Positions 1 through 11,956 of a DNA stretch of 64,000 bases are shown one piece after another (position 1 is the first letter of the stretch; the number at the start of each line of letters is the position of its first letter). This stretch comes from Yamagishiella unicocca (Eukaryota; Chlorophyta; Chlorophyceae; Chlamydomonadales; Volvocaceae). The notes under the pieces are model-generated. The model worked only from the letters and a program-made list of their open reading frames with translations. It had not been told where the DNA came from and did not search any database. The stretch is from positions 682,001 through 746,000 of the forward strand of contig BDSL01000027.1 of assembly GCA_003116995.1 (NCBI GenBank), read 5' to 3'. The translations under genes were made by a program, and so were the position numbers.

Positions 1-1061
1 AACATCGTTGCCTGCCCGTGCCTGCCATTTGTCCAAATCAACTAATAAGGAAGGGCAGAAGAGGCGTTTTACCATCGTCAGCATTTAGGGCATCCAGTCC
101 CCTAAAAAGGGGCCCTGGCTTGCTTCGCCAGGGGCCTTAGTGTTCTCATGCCCTAGCGGCGTCGGAAAACCTCCATCGTCACTTTGAAGCCGGTAAAGGT
201 TGCGGGCGCGCGCAAGACATCTCTTTGCATCGCCAACAGCTCAACATCCGCTTATTGTTTTACTTGGGGCGCAGCAAGCCGGCAACTCCAGCTGGTGCAT
301 CCATGATGTCCCCATGGTGCTGTCGCGGCAAACCGACAACCGCTTCCGTAAAATCACCTTGACACGCGCGACAGGATTGTCGCCCATCCGCACGTTGTGC
401 CGCAGACAGAAATACGCCTGAATTCATCCCTAGGGATGAAAATTCTAACAAAACCATAACCATAACCATGGACACATAACCATGGGAATAAAAACATAAT
501 CACGGACACACGCGCCCGCAAACCTCACCAAGCAAACAACCGATAACCACATGCATTTAGTCACATCTACAGTCCACCGAAAAATCAATAAGCTGCCGCG
601 TCGGCAAAGTGCCCAGCGCACCACATGCAAGCGCAGGTGCCCGCCTCCGTTGGGGGACTGCCTGCCAGGTGCCTGATGCTTGCACTCGTTGAATGCAACC
701 CCAGCCTGCACGCCTCTGCACATGCTTTTCCGTGCACTGCAGTGCATGTATGATGAAGGATGGCGGAGTCAGACGCTGGGACCCTGGCGCCCACCTCCCC
801 CAGGGCCTGCTTGCCGCCAAGGGCTGGGTGGGCTGCCTAACGGGCTGCTGGCTGGCTGACGAGGAGACACGTCACCTCGAAAGTACACGCAGGCAGACAA
901 GCGGCGGAATGAGTGATGGAGAGATACTTCACCTCGAAAGTACACGCAGACAGACAAGCGGCGGAATGAGTGATGGACGCTGCCTTCACGCTGCCCCTAT
1001 TTTCTCCTCCCTTGTGCCGTCCTAGCGAACTGGCACCGTCCCCAAGCATTCCTGCACGCCG
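1..1061 (-). other. 3' flank/UTR of the SBP gene
   Basis: This stretch lies downstream of the SBP stop codon on the minus strand. I see no supportable gene. The short frames here have no homology I recognise and no consistent splice phases. It holds one 49-bp direct duplication, listed separately. I did not find a TGTAA polyadenylation signal on the minus strand, so the transcript end is not placed. Confidence 0.5.
872..977. repeat. 49-bp direct duplication
   Basis: Two copies of a 49-bp segment lie at 872-920 and 929-977. Both begin TCACCTCGAAAGTACACGCA, end in GAGTGATGGA, and differ by about one base. Eight bases separate them. They sit in the probable 3' UTR of the SBP gene. Confidence 0.9.
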
Positions 1062-2326
1062 TCATGGCGGCCCCCTCAGCTGCCTCTCCAGCAGGGCTGA
1101 AACCATCGCGCCGCACTCGCGAAGCCCCCTGTTGCGGGTATGGGCGGGTGAGAGAGGACGGACGGGCGGATGGATGGATGGGCGGGTGCGAGGGGGGGAG
1201 CGAGGTGATGGCAACAAAGGGGTGAGTGCGGCTCAGGGTTTGCCCTGCCCTGCCCTGCGCCTTACTAGCCGGTCCCCTGAGAGACCCTGCACTGCCTTCC
1301 CAGCTGCCGCTGACGCCGCTGACGCCGCCTCGCCCCAAGACTCACCACTGCGTGCACTGCTGAACCACCCTGCCCGCGACCGCCGCCGCGTCTGGCAGGG
1401 CATCCCGCAGCGAACGGTAGGCCTCGTAGGCGCCCCGCTCCTCCGTATACCCATCCTCCTGGAGGCAGGCGCTCGAGCTGTCCAGCGCCAATAGGAGCCC
1501 CAGGTCCAGCAGGAAGGGACGCAGCTGGGGAGACGACCTGTGGCCCATACACCACACACACATGGTGCAGACCCTCGGTCGAGCAGGAGCGGAATGCGGC
1601 CCCTCACGCGCCCTCTCCTTGTAGGAGAGTGCTTCGGCGGTGGTCTTTCCGTTAGGGGCTTAGGGCAGGGTAGCTGCCCTTGGCCAGCGTCAGGCCCGGT
1701 CAGATGATGTGATACATACACACATCAGGTTGGGGTAGAGTGCTTCGGCGGTTTCACCCCCACACCGACTCGGACAGGGCAGATACATAAATAAGTAAAT
1801 ATACCCCATACACATACACAAGCGCGCGCACACATACGCACACATACGCACACATACGCACACATGCGCACACAAAGGACACCCAGCGAGGGGTGCGAGC
1901 TAGATACGACAAAGGGCGGGGTCCGGGGGTAAGGCGGGAGAGCGACACACACACGCGCCCACGCGCTCTTAATCACAGCCATGTCGCTTTACATGCAACC
2001 GTCATATGGTTGCAAGTGGGCCCTGTAGCCGCTGCGTACGAGGTATCATGCGTTCGTACATGCCGTGCAGCACGACATCGTCTGGTTGATGGCTTGGGAA
2101 ATGCTGGTGGCGAGCAAGGTGAGGACGCACCCGGTGCTGAGGAGGCGGTCGGCCAGCACCGCCAGCTCGTCCGCCACCCCCTCCGAGGGCACCACCAGCA
2201 GCGGCAACCAGGGGCCCAGCACGTCGCCGCAGGAGGTCTCCACGAAGGCCAGACCCGGTGACGTCATTGCCGGCAGCAGCAGCGTGCCGGTGACCGTGGT
2301 GAGGGCGGCGGCAGCGGTGGCGGCGG

Positions 2327-2358
<32 letters not shown>

Positions 2359-2378
2359 GCGGCGGCGGCGGTGGCGGC

Positions 2379-2432
<54 letters not shown>

Positions 2433-5400
2433 GGCGGTGGCGGCGGCGGTTACGACACCTTGCTGTCGGTCGATGTCGCCGCCAGCAAACACCGTTGCGA
2501 CAATGGCATCAACGCCGGGCACTGGATCCAGATCCGGCCTCAGATCCGCTTCGGGTTGCGGCTCTGACGCCACAAGGCGCAAGTCCATATCGCACAGGTC
2601 GCGCCTAATCAGGCAACTGCCCCCGTAGCGGAGATGCAGCAGCGCCGGCTCGGAGGCGGGGAGGGTATCAGCAGCCACGCCGGCCTGCAGTGAGCGGGTG
2701 CAGTGCAGTAACGGGCGGCGCGGGCTGAGAGGGAACCCCAGCAGCAGGGGCAGGGGCACAACGACGGGCCAGGAACTACCGTAACAGCGGGCAGCAGGGG
2801 CAGGGCCAGTGGTGACGGCAGCGGCGGGCGGCAGCAGGTCAGACGGGCCGGCCGGCTAGTTGGACAGCAGGGTTAGTTGGCAGGTAAACGTGTAGGGCGA
2901 ATAAATGGTTTTTTCGTAAAAAGGACTTCCACAGGACCCGCGTCGCATCAGCTGGGGCGCGCACATTGCTGCAGTGGTGGCAATCGAACCGTGCACGAGT
3001 GATTTAGATCTGGCGGCGAGGCTCAAAACACGGAAGAAAGCGGAGTGGTCACGTAGGCAATTAATTCTACAGCGATAGTATGTGGTAAGTTCACTCGAAT
3101 CGAACCCACCGCTGTTTCATCGAGTCCCGCGGTAGTGCTGGGCCGTTTCGGAAACCCAGGCGGCAGCCGCATGGTGACCGTAAGGCCGCCCTCACTACCC
3201 GCCACCACCGCCACCGACTGCAGGCGGACCAACGCGGGCGCCGGCGGCGTCTCCAGCAGTGTAGGGTTGCAGCACCGCAGCACCCAGCTGCTCCCCTCCG
3301 CCTCCTGGGCTGACGCGGCAACCGCCGCAACCGCCGCTGCCGCGACCGCTTCGCTGCCTTGCACGTCGCCGCTGCCCTCTTCACAGCCGGCGCCGCTGCC
3401 GCCACTGATGGCCGCCGTGGTTCTGGAGCGTGTATGTCGTACCCCGACAGCAGAGGAGGCCCCTTCGCCGCCGTGGTCTTCTCCGGCTGCGTGGTGGACC
3501 AGAGACCAGCTGGCCACCTGATGCGTAACCGATCCACCAGAGAAACGTAGCAAGGAGGCAGCAGGATTGTGTTAAGAGCCCTGGAAGCCTCCTAGGATAG
3601 CTGACAGGAACTGATGCCACAGCGCGCGCTTGCTACCTGAGCTACAGACCATATAACATTCCACAAAGCGGCGGCACAGCACGGCAGGCAGGCGCCCACC
3701 CACCCGCCCAGCTGTTCTATACGGTTCTTCTTTCTTACACGGGTTGTCCTTGCAACCTCCCCCCCCCCCCAGCAGCGCACCTTGTCCTCCAGCTGCAGCA
3801 GCACGCGCTGCCACTGCGTCTCATCACTCCCCCCCTGCAGCTTCCGTAGGCTGCTGGGACCGAGCAGCTGCTGAAGCAGCTCCAGAACCTCGTCCTTGGA
3901 GCCGCCGCCGCCGCCGCCGTCGGCTTGCCTGACGTGCCCGCCGATGTGGCTCCTGCCGCCGCCGCCGGCGGCGGCGGCGGTAAGAGCACCGCTGCTGAGC
4001 CCGGCGAGCAGCAACTTCCCTCCGCCGTCCTCGTCCTCTTGCCCCGAAGACGACGCCTCACCCATGGCGGCGGCAGCTACCACACCCGTGGCAGCGGCTG
4101 CCGTACCCTCGTACTCCGTACCGGCCTGCAGTTGCCTCCGCTGATCCGCGCTTCCGCTAGCCACGCGTAGCCGGGCGGGGAGGCCCCCGCCGAGCGCGTC
4201 ACCGTCGCCAGCAGCTGATGAAGTAGCTGAGGACACACAGGCGTCGAGAGGGACGCCGCACGGCGGGAACGCGGGCCGAGCCCCAGCCTCGGCCTCAGCC
4301 TCATCCGCATCCTTGCCAGCATCATCGTCCTCATTACCAAGGGCCTTTGAGGGCCCCGAGCCAGCCAGCCCGGAAGCCACAGCTGACGTCGGCGGTGACA
4401 TGATGACGTCAGCAATGACGTGCACGCATCCGCTGCGGATGGTCAACTGCATGATCTGTACATCCATCTGTTGCAACCACACCTGAAGCCTCTCCCGGTG
4501 GTCTGGCAGCAGGTCCTGCGGATTGCACCGGAACATCTTGATGGAGAAGCGGCGCAGCAGCAGCTCGCCGGAGTTGTTGTACGGCTGCAAGTCGGCGGCA
4601 CCGGCGGGGGCGACGGCGACCCGTGGGTCGCTCATTATCACCAGCTGGCCTGGTACAGCAGGCGGCGGCGGCGGCAGCGGCAGCGGCAGCGGCGCGAGTC
4701 CAGCGGCGGGTCGCATGATGTAGCGCTTGGCATGCGGGGCGGATAGAGGCCTCCGAGCGGACACATGATTTGTCCGCATGGCAGGGCCCGGGTTCGAATA
4801 GTGGATACCGACGTGCTGCCATTGCTTGCTATAGTGGTGCTGTTGCTGATGCTGTTGTTGTTGTTGCTGTTGTTGTTGTTGCTGTTGTTGTTGTTGCTGC
4901 TGATGCTGCTGATGCTGCTGATGCTGCTGTTCCTGATGCTGTTCCTGCTGCTGCTCCTGTTGCTGTTCCTGTTGCAGCAGCCACTGTCGCCCATTTTGTG
5001 GCTGGACGGTTTGCGGCTGCTGAGACCACCATTGCTGTTGATGCTGCTGCGGGATCTCCTGGTGGCCTGCGTACGGCAGCTCCCACGGGTGGCCCCCGGC
5101 CAGCTCCTGAAACGCCTGCAGCCGCCGCTCAACCGCTTCATCGTCGAAGGGCACCGCCGTACATGTCGTACAGCTCCCGGCGAGTCCAGGTGCGCCGTCC
5201 ATAGCTCCGGCTCCAGCCCTTCCTAGCACCATAGGGCCCTCCTGATAGGGCGAAGGTGGCCGCAGGGCACGGCCCTGCTGCGGCTGGTAGGCCCCCAGGC
5301 CGCCGTACAGTCCTGTAACAGCTGCTGGCGCCGCCTGCGCTGGGGGAGCAGACCTAGTCAAAGGGTCCCCGGCGTGTATTGCGGCCATGGGGAGAGTGAA

Positions 5401-8400
5401 ATGAGCCCCCATCAATGACGACGCCGGAGCTGCCGGCATCGGTTGCTGTAGCGGCCGCGGCTGCCGCAGCGGCAGTTGTTGGACCGGCAGGAAGGACGGC
5501 AGCTCCGGAACCCAATCGGCATAATCCGAGACAGGTGTGTCAGGCGTCGCGCCGAACGCGTCTACCATCGCGATGTCAGACGGTGGCAGCGGCGGCAGTG
5601 GAAGAGCCAGCGGCAGCGGCGGCGGCGGCGGCAGCGGCGGTATGGTCGGCTGCTGGTTCCATCCCTGGAGCCGCTCTGAAGGGAAGCCGCCCCATTCGAT
5701 TGCAGCCAGGCTGGCTACAGCCGGTGGGTGCATCCCTGGAGCCGCCGCTGGAGCCATCAGGGACACCAGTGAAGCCCTCCAAATTTCGGAGCCTGATACA
5801 GATCCGGCGCCGGAAGCGGACGAGGGGACCGAGGATGGTCCGCCGCCGGCACCGCCGGCGGTCACTGCCGTCGAGGGCGCGCCGCCGCTGCCATCAACTG
5901 CTGCCCAGCAGCTGCCAGAGCAGGCGGGCTGATGAGACATGCAGGCGGCGGCGGCGGCGCCGCCGCCGCCGTCGCCTTCTTTCCCAGTGAGCTCAGGGCA
6001 GCCGCTCCTGATGCTACTGTAAGGAGCGCGTCCGGCGTTGCCGGCATCCACGGCGAAGGAAAGCAAGGCGGCGTTGCTTGCCGCCGTATGGCCCAAGGAA
6101 GCACTGGCGGTCGCGCTAGCGTCGGGGGGCACGGGGACCCCCACAACCTGCCGCCACTCCTGCTCCTGTCCCCGGTCTTGACGGTGCCATTCCTGCTCGT
6201 GTCCCTCACACCGCAGCTCTTGCTCTTGCTGTTGCTCGTGCCCCTGACGCCGCCGCCGCTCTTGCTGGTGCTGCTGGTCTTCCGCCGCAATGTGGCAGAG
6301 AAGGAAGTTGATCTCCCGGTCCAAGGTCGCGTCCTGGGCAATGGTCCTGTGGCCGCCCACGGTGGCCCTCCCCGCCGCTGCAGCCGGCAGCAAATCATTC
6401 GTCAGCACTGAGGACACGGGCCTCCGCAACGATGCTTCCGACGACGGCTGTTGCTCCGGCGCATACATCGGAAACGCGGGCGGCGCCGTGACAGCAGCGG
6501 TGGCTGGGTCCTGAGGCAGCGGCGGCGCTGACGGCAGCAGCAGCGGCGGCGCTGACGGCAGCAGCAGCGGCGGCGGCGGTGACGGCAGCAGCAGCGGCGG
6601 CGGTGACGGCAGCTGCACGCCTGGTGGCGACGAAAGCGCTAACAGCGGCGACGGAGCACGGATGGCGGCGTTGCTGCTGCTGAGGGCAGCAGGTACGGCC
6701 ACGCCTCCGCCTATCGGCGTCGGGGGTGGCGATCGGACGGACGGGTCGATCGTCGGTGGCGTGAGGGGGGAATCCAGAAGTCCGGGCTGCGCGGCAGGAC
6801 AGAAGGGAGGAGGCGCGTCATGCGGACCGTGTGTCGGGCAGCAGGCACCATGGCACCTACCACCAACAACTCCCGAGAGAGACGCGCGGGCTTCTTTGCT
6901 TAGCTCGGCTCCAAACAAAATGCCCCAAAACAACTAACGCCTTAGCTCCGAAACCCTCCTCTCCCCGCAAGGCCCGCAAGGCCCACCTGCGGCTGCCTGG
7001 ACTCCTCTTCTTGCTTCTGACGCGACGCGACCTCCTGTAGCGGCCGCCCGCCACCGCTGACGTCGCTGACGTCACTGCAGCGGGCCACCGCGAGGCCTTG
7101 GGACGTCGCCTTTCCACTCTGCCCACCGCCATTCCCACGGCCCATCGTCGCCACCGCCACCGAGGCAGGTGGCGTGCCGGCGGCTGCACCGCCGTCCGTC
7201 TCCAACCTTGCATCGCTGTCGCTACCCGTGCGAACCCCCGCCGGCGGCACCGGCTGCATAATGACCTGGCGGTGCGCGTTCCCCCCGACTCGCCGCATCC
7301 TGACTCGGGGGATGGGTTCCGGAGCCGCGGCGACGCCTGCAGCCTCGGCTGCCGCTCGCGCCGCCTCTAGCGCCTGGTGCGCTAGGCGGTCCTGCAGGAG
7401 ACGCATGCGCCGACGGTAGCTGTGCTTCTCGAGCTGCCGCCGACAGGACCTGAGGGCCGGAGGGGGGAGCGGATTGACACACCAGGAGGCAAGGCAGGTA
7501 GGGGGATGGGAATAACATGGCGGCGGCCTGTATTCCGGTAGCAGCCCAAGCAAGAGGATGCGAAGAAGTGAAGCAGGAGGCAGCAAGGTTCACATACACT
7601 GCAGGCGGGGCACTCATATATTGATGGTCCCTGGGAACGATAGCCGGGGTCCCATCAGGTATGAGGTAGAATTGGCGGCAGGGTCGACTTGCCTCTTGGT
7701 CTTGTCAAAGTCTTCGATGGGTTGGAACTTCGCACACTGCATACGATCCGGTTGTGTTGGTTTCGGAGGCACCGGGATGGGCGGGGGTCGCGGGCAGGGC
7801 AGGTTATGGTCGGGCGTGAGGAGGGAAAGCGAGTGCGAGTTCATTCGGGCGGCAAGGGTGCGACAGTACGGCCAGCATAGAGGGCTCGGGCGGCTGGCTG
7901 GCTGGCCGCAGAATCCGACCAGCAGTGCGACAGGAGGCTGCACGTGACTACGGTACTGCATGCGTGCATTTGGCGCCGCGACGAACGCCGTCCGGCGATG
8001 AGTGGCGGGACCCCAACGCGCAGCAGGCATCGTACACCTGCTATGACAGGCCCCTCAAGGTCCCCTCCAAGCAATGACAGCGTTCATTGCATGCATGGCC
8101 ATGCAAGATCAGTGCCCTTGCCCAGGTGACGGCGGTAGTCCCAGGTGCTGTGAAATCACCAATCAAATCCTTCACTGTGTCCGCCATCTTTTTGCTCGCA
8201 TATATCCAGGTACAAGCAGACACTTAACCCCTTAATATCATATGCGCTGATCCTCGCTGGACGTGGCTGCAGCGGGTGCTCGCTGCTGGCGGTGCTGCCA
8301 TCGCCCTCATCATCAGCTCGCCCACACGAGTCCTGGACACACAGCACCTGCTGGCAGAAGCGTTGAAGGCGTCCATGGACCTCAATTTGAAGGGCTCGGA

Positions 8401-9033
8401 TGTGTTCCTGGCAGATGGTGTAGCGGCGGTAGTAGGGCTTCTCGGCGGCCATATCGCTCGTGCAACCTTCCACCTGCAAGGCAAGGAGAGCATTGAGTGA
8501 CGATGGGGACGGAGTAAGGGACAGACGAAAAAGAAATTGGCCGGATTTCACAGGATCGATTCAATCGTAGGCGGATATGCATGGATGCCGCACGCTTGAC
8601 CGCGCTTGTCCTTTTGGCAGCTGGAAGGTACGGCCGGTCGGATTTGCGCGTTGCGACAGCTTCATAAGAAAGTCCCGAGGATCTACAGACTCATGGGCTG
8701 TGCCAATTTGTCTGAGAAATTGTTGGTGTCGTTGATGCAAGCTCGTGGGTTCATTTCAGTGCGAAATGTTAAATAAATGGTGGGCTACTACAAAAAGTAT
8801 TGCGACGCGGTGACAGCTGCGCTCACAGAAACTAGATCTGTTTAGGCCATCACGTGTCTCACCTTGCACAATTTAGGTTCGAGACCTGCCGCAAGGCTTA
8901 GGTCAGCGCCAGCAGCGTGTGGCACTTCGTCGCCTGGCGTGTGGCACTGGCGCCGGTCGTCCCTATCCTCGTGGCCTGACTCTTGCACAGCATCAGCTCC
9001 TTCCCTACTGATAGCCCTTATTTGCCTAGCCAT
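1062..9033 (-). CDS. SBP-box (squamosa-promoter-binding-like) transcription factor, SPL1/SPL7-type long form
   Basis: Predicted nuclear DNA-binding regulator of about 1,676 residues. Nine exons join in phase: 9033-8863, 8473-8348, 7736-7693, 7449-6987, 6786-3781, 3517-3110 (3' edge uncertain), 2684-2131 (5' edge uncertain), 1537-1346 and 1128-1062. The SBP domain (about residues 55-130) is split over the first four exons: LCK, then VEGC...RFCQQ, then CAKFQPIEDFDKTK, then RSCRRQLEKHSYRRRM, which is also the expected nuclear signal. The C-terminal half matches long plant SPL proteins: FSIKMFRCNPQDLL..WLQQM, QWQRVLLQLEDKVASW, LHLRYGGSCL, GLAFVETSCGDVLGPWLP and ECGAMVSALLER. A poly-Gln/His tract and a poly-Ala tract lie between conserved blocks. 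Oddities are a Gln where the second zinc finger normally has His, and a GC-AG intron after exon 3. The Met start is the first ATG after an in-frame TAA. No ankyrin repeats were seen, so identity with the copper regulator CRR1 is not shown. Confidence 0.9.
1618..1725 (-). repeat. Copy 1 of a ~100-bp intronic repeat (family C)
   Basis: This part of the SBP intron 7 is closely similar to 34196-34300 in a copper-ATPase intron. Shared blocks include GTCTTTCCGTTAGGG, TAGCTGCCCTTGGCCA and CAGGCCCGGTCAGAT on the plus strand, followed in both by CA-rich sequence. A partial second copy (AGTGCTTCGGCGG) follows at about 1738. Both copies have the same orientation relative to their host gene. Confidence 0.85.
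1795..1875. repeat. CA/CACATACG microsatellite in SBP intron 7
   Basis: Imperfect CACATACGCA and CACATACACA repeats within the intron between exons 7 and 8 of the SBP gene. They create spurious Cys/Val-rich frames on the minus strand. Confidence 0.85.
2305..2451 (-). repeat. GCC-repeat coding for poly-Ala in SBP exon 7
   Basis: A run of GGC/GGT triplets on the plus strand encodes more than 35 nearly uninterrupted Ala (with Thr) residues on the minus strand. It lies between the conserved RYGGSCL and AFVETSCGDVLGP blocks. Length variation here would stay in frame. Confidence 0.85.
4846..4975 (-). repeat. CAG/CAA/CAT repeat coding for poly-Gln/His in SBP exon 5
   Basis: A TTG/CTG-rich tract on the plus strand encodes about 40 Gln with scattered His and Glu on the minus strand, in the long fifth exon upstream of the FSIKMF block. 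It also creates a spurious poly-Leu frame on the plus strand. Confidence 0.9.
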
Positions 9034-9677
9034 CGCGAAGCCGGCCTTAAGTCGGAAGCGAGAAGCCCAAGGTTACCTTCGCGACGGCAAAATAGCGCGC
9101 ATGAAGACGATTCAAAGCGTGATAGGCATTGATTGGTGTTACTTGCATGAATATCAAGGGGATTAAAGCAAGGTGCCGGCACACGTCTACCAGCGCGTTC
9201 TGCACCGCGGCGCAGCAGACTTACCTAACGGCACAAATCTCAAGCCCGATTAGCGCAACGTTTGTGGCTAATAGCCGCGAATGTAATTAGATATGCTGTA
9301 GGCGACAAGGGCGTCAGCAGGCCTCAGTAGCCAAGGACTGCTGATGTCGGGTACATTCGGGCAAAGCCAAGCAAATGCTGTTGAACATGATCACATCCAG
9401 AACACTGGTGGCAACGTTCTTTGCTTTGGACGTTATGCTCACCGTAGTTCACCAGCTGAGTATTGACTAAATCTGACCAGGGCTACAAGCTTGAAAGAAA
9501 GTTGCGACCACCTGCTGGATCCCTGCCCAACATATACAGAGATCAGCGTCATCCGACGACATGGCTATAAGCTTCACGTATGCTCCTTATCTCGTAAGCT
9601 CGTGACACCAGGCGGCTCCGTACGCATACGAGACTCTACCGGTACACTAATCCGTACATAGTACGCTCAGTAAAGCG

Positions 9678-9883
9678 TCAGGCAGCAGAAGCATCGCTAC
9701 GTTTAAGTGATATTGTATAAATAATTTTAATTGCTACGGTGTCCACAAGCCATGGCAAATACAGGACATGTATGCGGAACCAATAATTGCCTTGTCCTGT
9801 ATTTGCCATGGCTTGTGGACACCGTAGCAATTAAAATTATTTATACAATATCACTTAAACGTAGCGATGCTTCTGCTGCCTGA
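9678..9883. repeat. Perfect 91-bp inverted repeat (foldback element)
   Basis: Arm 9678-9768 and arm 9793-9883 are exact reverse complements over 91 bp around a 24-base loop. The outer end reads TCAGGCAGCAGAAGCATCGC and the inner end TTTGCCATGGCTTGTGGACA on the right arm. No target-site duplication is obvious just outside the arms. It could be a MITE/foldback element or, if transcribed, a long hairpin precursor of small RNAs. Confidence 0.95.
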
Positions 9884-9905
9884 CCATATGGTATGCCCGC
9901 GGCGG

Positions 9906-9985
9906 CGGGAACAATAGTTACATTGTCCTTGGTTTGCCAGGGCTTACAGGCATTAAAACTATTATGTAAATATTATGTAATAATT
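9906..9985 (+). repeat. Degenerate copy of the foldback right arm
   Basis: The segment ATTGTCCTTGGTTTGCCAGG...GGCATTAAAACTATTATG aligns by eye with the right arm of the adjacent 91-bp inverted repeat (TTGTCCTGTATTTGCCATGG...AGCAATTAAAATTATTTA). This implies an older, diverged family member directly downstream. Confidence 0.6.
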
Positions 9986-10560
9986 CAACCAGGCCAGCAG
10001 CCCAGAGCAAGGGGGGACCCAATATTTTATGAAGTTCAAAGTGCACACATACACTGCTTCGTAATTATAATTAAACGGGAAAACGGACAACATTCGGCGT
10101 TTTGAAGTGGAATGGACCTAATTGAGGCAGTGGTGGCACATGCACAGCAAGCGAAAAGGAACGGCATTACAGGATCTATCTCGTGCGCTGCTGCTGACGA
10201 AATAAATGGCGTGAATGCTGGGAACTGTTCGTTCTGTCGGATGGCGTACTTTGGAATTAACACACACCCCAGTCTCAGCAAGAAAGCCTGCGAAACGACG
10301 TTGGATATGACCATCGATTTTGCCCGCGCGCCGTGGGATCCCAGTTTTCGTGCGGAACTCGTTGTGCGCGCAACCGTCGATCGAAGGGAGGAGTACATGT
10401 GTACTTCCGACGCCACCTCGCTGCGGAGCGCTGGATGGAGCCAGCAGGGCCTCGTGAATGAGGCTGGGCAATGTTGCCAAGCAAGCAATTCTCGTAGCGT
10501 TACGACAGCGACCTTACGGCACCCGGGTCAGCCTAAGCTTTAGCTCCTCTTCTGCGTTCG

Positions 10561-10624
10561 CCCGGGCTTGCGGCCACTGTAACCTCAATTAATAACCAAA
10601 AGTTACAGTGTCCCCAAGCCCGGG
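10561..10624. repeat. 23-bp imperfect inverted repeat related to the foldback element
   Basis: Arms 10561-10583 (CCCGGGCTTGCGGCCACTGT...) and 10602-10624 pair with two mismatches around an 18-base AT-rich loop. The arm consensus GGCTTGxGGACACxGTA is also in the 91-bp element (GGCTTGTGGACACCGTAG), so the two are probably one family. Confidence 0.7.
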
Positions 10625-11874
10625 TCGGTGAACCCAGGACAAGAGAAATGATGCGCTAGCCTTGGCCCCGCCGGCCAGCGACGGCCAAACCGCATCCGGC
10701 CAGCGGCCCAAGCAAGTGTCTGCCAACCCTTTGCCGCCGCTGCTGCACCGCACACATCGCTAGCGTACGCATGCAGAGGGAGGGGAGCCCGAGCCTATAT
10801 GCCGGGGCCTCGCGAGAAGACCTGCGTGGTTACACGGCATAGAAAACGGAGAGCAGAAGCCAGCCGGCAAATGTTTTACCGGACACAGCGCTTGCGTGTG
10901 CATACCAGAGACATTGGGTTGACTTTCGACTTCATGCTGGACGAAGAGAAACAAGCTAGTTTGCATTAGCATTTGGGGCGCGTGCGTGTGGGAGAACTTG
11001 GGTGGCGGGCTAAACAGCTCCGTCCCAGCCCTTAATTTGGCACGTACAAACCCTGCCTGTGTGGAGGCACAAAGGGCGGCTGCATTTGCCCTTGGGGTTT
11101 TCCCAATTACGTGTTCTTACTTGTCCCTCGGGAAACGCATCCAGCTGCCCCGGGCCAAAAGCACTGCGCCCGGAGCCACCATCGCTTTACATCCTGTCTT
11201 TACATCCTGTGTTCATACTTGCTACATTGGGCTCCATACATGTGATGCCCCTCATCAGCAGTTGTCTTCGACTATCGCGGACACCAGCAGCTGGTTGTTG
11301 CCGCTGTTTGCTCCTGGGCTCTTGTTTAAGGTTTATGGTGGTATGCCGTACCTCGGTCGAATGTTTCGTTCTTCTATCTTCCTGCGTCTCTTTCAGTGTC
11401 CTACCTTATGGTCTGAGACGCACCGTGCGTAACAGTTACTATTGCTACCAGGCGTAACAACATGCGTCGTCCCCCGAGGTGGTTCTCCTGCTCTCGACCA
11501 GATTTGGTCAGACGGGCCCTGCGCCCCGACCTGATCGCAAGAATCACACGTGTCACCATCGCTGTTGAGACGAGTACAAACCAAATTCTTGACGCAATCC
11601 AACCTGTTCACAACAGAGGCGCTGTAGTTCGCTCGTTACTGCAACAGCATACGAGCAGCAGCGCAAATAATGCCCTGGCTCCGGAACCAGTGCCGGTAAA
11701 ACGTCCGTGCCTGCGCTCGGGTGTGACTTCCAGCAGGACCATCGGGTGCATCGCCAGACGCTGAATGAAGGAGACGAAAGGGACAGAAACCACGCGCCTC
11801 CGGTTCCAATAATTGTCGTGGGCATACATGCCTACCCTGCGTTTTCCATGGTTGGAATAGTATCGGTCGGAGGT

Positions 11875-11956
11875 CTGTCACGACACAGCACGTAACTGGC
11901 ACATCAGGTGCCGATGCTCGCACGCGCTGTGTCGATCACCAGCTGTGTCGTGACAG
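11875..11956. repeat. 15-bp perfect inverted repeat
   Basis: CTGTCACGACACAGC at 11875-11889 is the exact reverse complement of 11942-11956, with 52 bases between. It could be terminal repeats of a tiny element or a simple stem. Nothing else supports a function. Confidence 0.6.

Noticed and set aside
4765..5226. Plus-strand poly-Leu membrane-like frame
   Set aside because: It is the reverse complement of the CAG/CAA tract encoding poly-Gln in SBP exon 5.
6787..6933. Met at 6933 as start of an independent 1,113-codon protein
   Set aside because: A pyrimidine-rich acceptor at 6787 joins this frame in phase 0 to the SBP exon ending at 6987, and the frame carries SPL-specific C-terminal blocks. 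The Met is intronic.
10036..11460. Several 130-150 codon frames in the 10-11.5 kb region
   Set aside because: No recognisable domain, opposite-strand frames equally long, no splice partners. Probably open by chance in decayed mobile DNA.
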